In this document: positions 58,425-60,000 of the stretch, in pieces
Layout: every line of letters begins with the position of its first letter
How positions within the stretch are numbered: position 1 is the first letter of the stretch
Assembly (NCBI GenBank): GCA_950295325.1
Contig: OX485807.1
Coordinates: 40,084,440 to 40,144,439 of the forward strand
DNA: 60,000 nucleotides
Reading direction: 5' to 3'
Source of the DNA: Polytrichum commune
Lineage: Eukaryota; Streptophyta; Polytrichopsida; Polytrichales; Polytrichaceae
Program-made: the position numbers and the translations under genes
The notes under the pieces: model-generated
What the model was told of the DNA's origin: nothing
Seen by the model: the letters and a program-made list of their open reading frames with translations, nothing else
The model's database searches: none

Positions 58425-59480
58425 TGAAAATGGCACATTCACATGTGACATTTTAATTTCAAGGCCAACTCAATTACTAGTCTTGCGGAGTGCACTTCAA
58501 TTTTGGGAAAATTTGTATTTTAAAATTGATTTTGTATGGGCACCTATGGTCCAAGTTCATAGAGTAACAAGAAGTCCTTTTATATCAAGATTGTTATGTT
58601 TTGATTGCTATCAAGAGTGTTTGAAGTAACTATGAAGAACATAAGATTCTAGATATAAGAAGACTTTTTCCCTCATTATCACTTTCACATGCTACTAGCA
58701 TTTTGCAAATACATCGGGATGTAGTTGGCAAAAGTTGCCTTCAAAGCTCAGGGAGTGCACTATTCATTAAAACCAAGTATCACGTGCGTGCATGCCCCTT
58801 ATTAAAATACCCCTGTATACATTTTATTTTTGCTAAAATCAAGCAATATACTTACAAATCTCATTGCTTCAAAATACATTTCCATACGTACACAAGGGTC
58901 CAAAAACAAATACAGAAATTGTATATAACATGTGTACAAATGTTTGGAAATGCAAAAATATGGCCCTATTATATGTATACTATCAAATCATGGATTTTTA
59001 GTTATAAAGTCGTTAAAGACTTTTTCAACACTTGGATGAAGTTCGTATGTGTCTGTTTCAACATCATACGTCAAATTGGCCAAAGCAATAACCGTATCCA
59101 ATTCTACCATAATATGATCTGTGAGATCATAACTCCAAATAAGGTTGTTACTTAGTGGATGAAAAAACGTATGATTCTTGGTCTAGGTCTAACTTGAACA
59201 TGTAAATGCGTAAACCCGTACTTAACATATATTTTTCTATAGCCTTATCTCCAGCCTCATGTACATCTACTTCCTGCTTAATAGCAATATGTCTCTTGTA
59301 CGTACATTTTGTACATGCTTGTTCTAAATAATACCCCTTTTGTGCATGCACGTGTATATTTACAGTACTTGAACAGTGCACTCCCTGGGCTTCAAAGACC
59401 AGTTCAAGCTGGCCTTCCTTGTATTCGAGAAAAAAAAAACATTTGTGATAGTTTTGCGTCCCATGTGACGCCTTCGCAAA
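58425..59480. mobile_element. MITE, GTATTTGTGAAAA family, copy 3, split by another element
   Basis: The left part 58425-58746 (ATTCGTGAAAATGGCACATT onward) and right part 59390-59480 (to CGCAAATACTATGTT) together match the copy at 31668-32100. The break is the insertion 58747-59389. Confidence 0.82.
58747..59389. mobile_element. Non-autonomous DNA element, 643 bp, 8-bp target duplication
   Basis: Inverted ends CTCAGGGAGTGCACTATTCA and CAGTGCACTCCCTGGG, with further pairing of CACGTGCGTGCATG and GTGCATGCACGTG. CTTCAAAG is present on both sides (58739-58746 and 59390-59397) and once in the uninterrupted relative (as TCCAAAG). An 8-bp duplication with CAGGG-containing ends suggests the hAT superfamily. 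The 150-codon frame at 58703-59155 crosses the border and is not a gene. Confidence 0.85.
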
Positions 59481-60000
59481 TACTATGTTAAAAACCAAAT
59501 AAATACATTTACAGATCACATAAACTTAAATAAAAACCATAAGCAACCCACTTTGGTTTGATTGAGCTTTCAAGGATTAATGATGTCATGTCAAAGTATA
59601 CTCAACATACAGGCATTCAACCACATCATGTATCAAGGTGAGTAAATCTAGACATACTTTCACAATCCAAACTTTTTGGTTGCTTCAATTCTATCAACAG
59701 ATCCATCGATACAATTTGGATATACCAAAATTTTATGGGAGATATATGAATTCTTAGTGGTTACTTGAATGTTGTGCTACTAAGATATGATGGAATTATT
59801 ATTATTATTATTATTATTATTATGTTATTTCTATATAAATAAATATTGAATAATGAAAATACAATCAAAATGACTTCTATAATATTATCATATTCAACTC
59901 TTGACATATTCTATCAGGGGATCTTACTGTAATACAATCCTACCATAGGATCATATGATAGAACTCAACATGTTATAATTCTAGGCTTTAGACTTAGTCC
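59481..60000. other. AT-rich right edge with an ATT microsatellite
   Basis: An (ATT)n run of nine to ten units lies at about 59795-59823. No gene is seen. Confidence 0.6.

Noticed and set aside
58703-59155. 150-codon plus-strand frame
   Set aside because: Starts in one MITE and continues in another across an insertion border; no domain.

Overview
The window looks like nuclear DNA of a land plant. Genes are split by many short GT-AG introns, and the recognisable proteins are eukaryotic (a PUF-type ribosome-biogenesis factor, a TFIIA small subunit, a Sec14-like lipid-binding protein). Telomere-type CCCTAAA tracts occur, and most of the remaining DNA is transposon debris. No rRNA, convincing tRNA, CRISPR array or bacterial-style operon was seen. 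The species cannot be fixed from sequence alone.

Four host genes are supported by exon joins that keep the frame. (1) At 407-3855 (+), the last 12 exons of a PUM24/Puf6-type gene, entering from the left edge. (2) At 4808-6665 (-), a two-exon gene for an unrecognised, probably plastid-targeted membrane protein. (3) At 20204-21677 (+), a three-exon, divergent TFIIA gamma subunit. (4) At 45980-50061 (+), an eight-exon Sec14/CRAL-TRIO protein, apparently with a GC-AG first intron. The genes lie far apart and are not functionally clustered.

The transposon landscape is nested. At 12772-18410 a foldback element with ~440-bp arms made partly of a 34-bp tandem unit has telomere-like repeats at its centre. 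A PIF/Harbinger transposon (13217-17868; 14-bp perfect terminal repeats, TAA duplication) has jumped into one tandem unit. It carries a DDE transposase, a Myb/SANT-like ORF1 broken by one stop, and a 21-22 bp GGGGCCC minisatellite. At 33170-40828 a decayed Ty1/copia element has LTRs, gag, reverse transcriptase and RNase H remnants but no protease/integrase segment. It is interrupted by at least three miniature elements, a 36-bp satellite and a large foldback repeat; one miniature element (37608-38026) splits gag exactly at a TTA target.

Other elements: a LINE reverse transcriptase remnant (about 8900-9860, -); Tourist-like MITEs with TTA duplications (26298-26839, 28213-28729, 37608-38026); three-copy families with terminal repeats based on AGGGCCACTTCACACA, on GAGGGAATTATCGCATACG and on ACATAGTATTTGTGAAAA; a 643-bp element inside one of these (58747-59389); a Stowaway-like element (44168-44453); and a three-copy ~120-bp hairpin repeat (23164, 52299, 54495). 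The long stretches between show only weak or decayed coding signal and are described as such.
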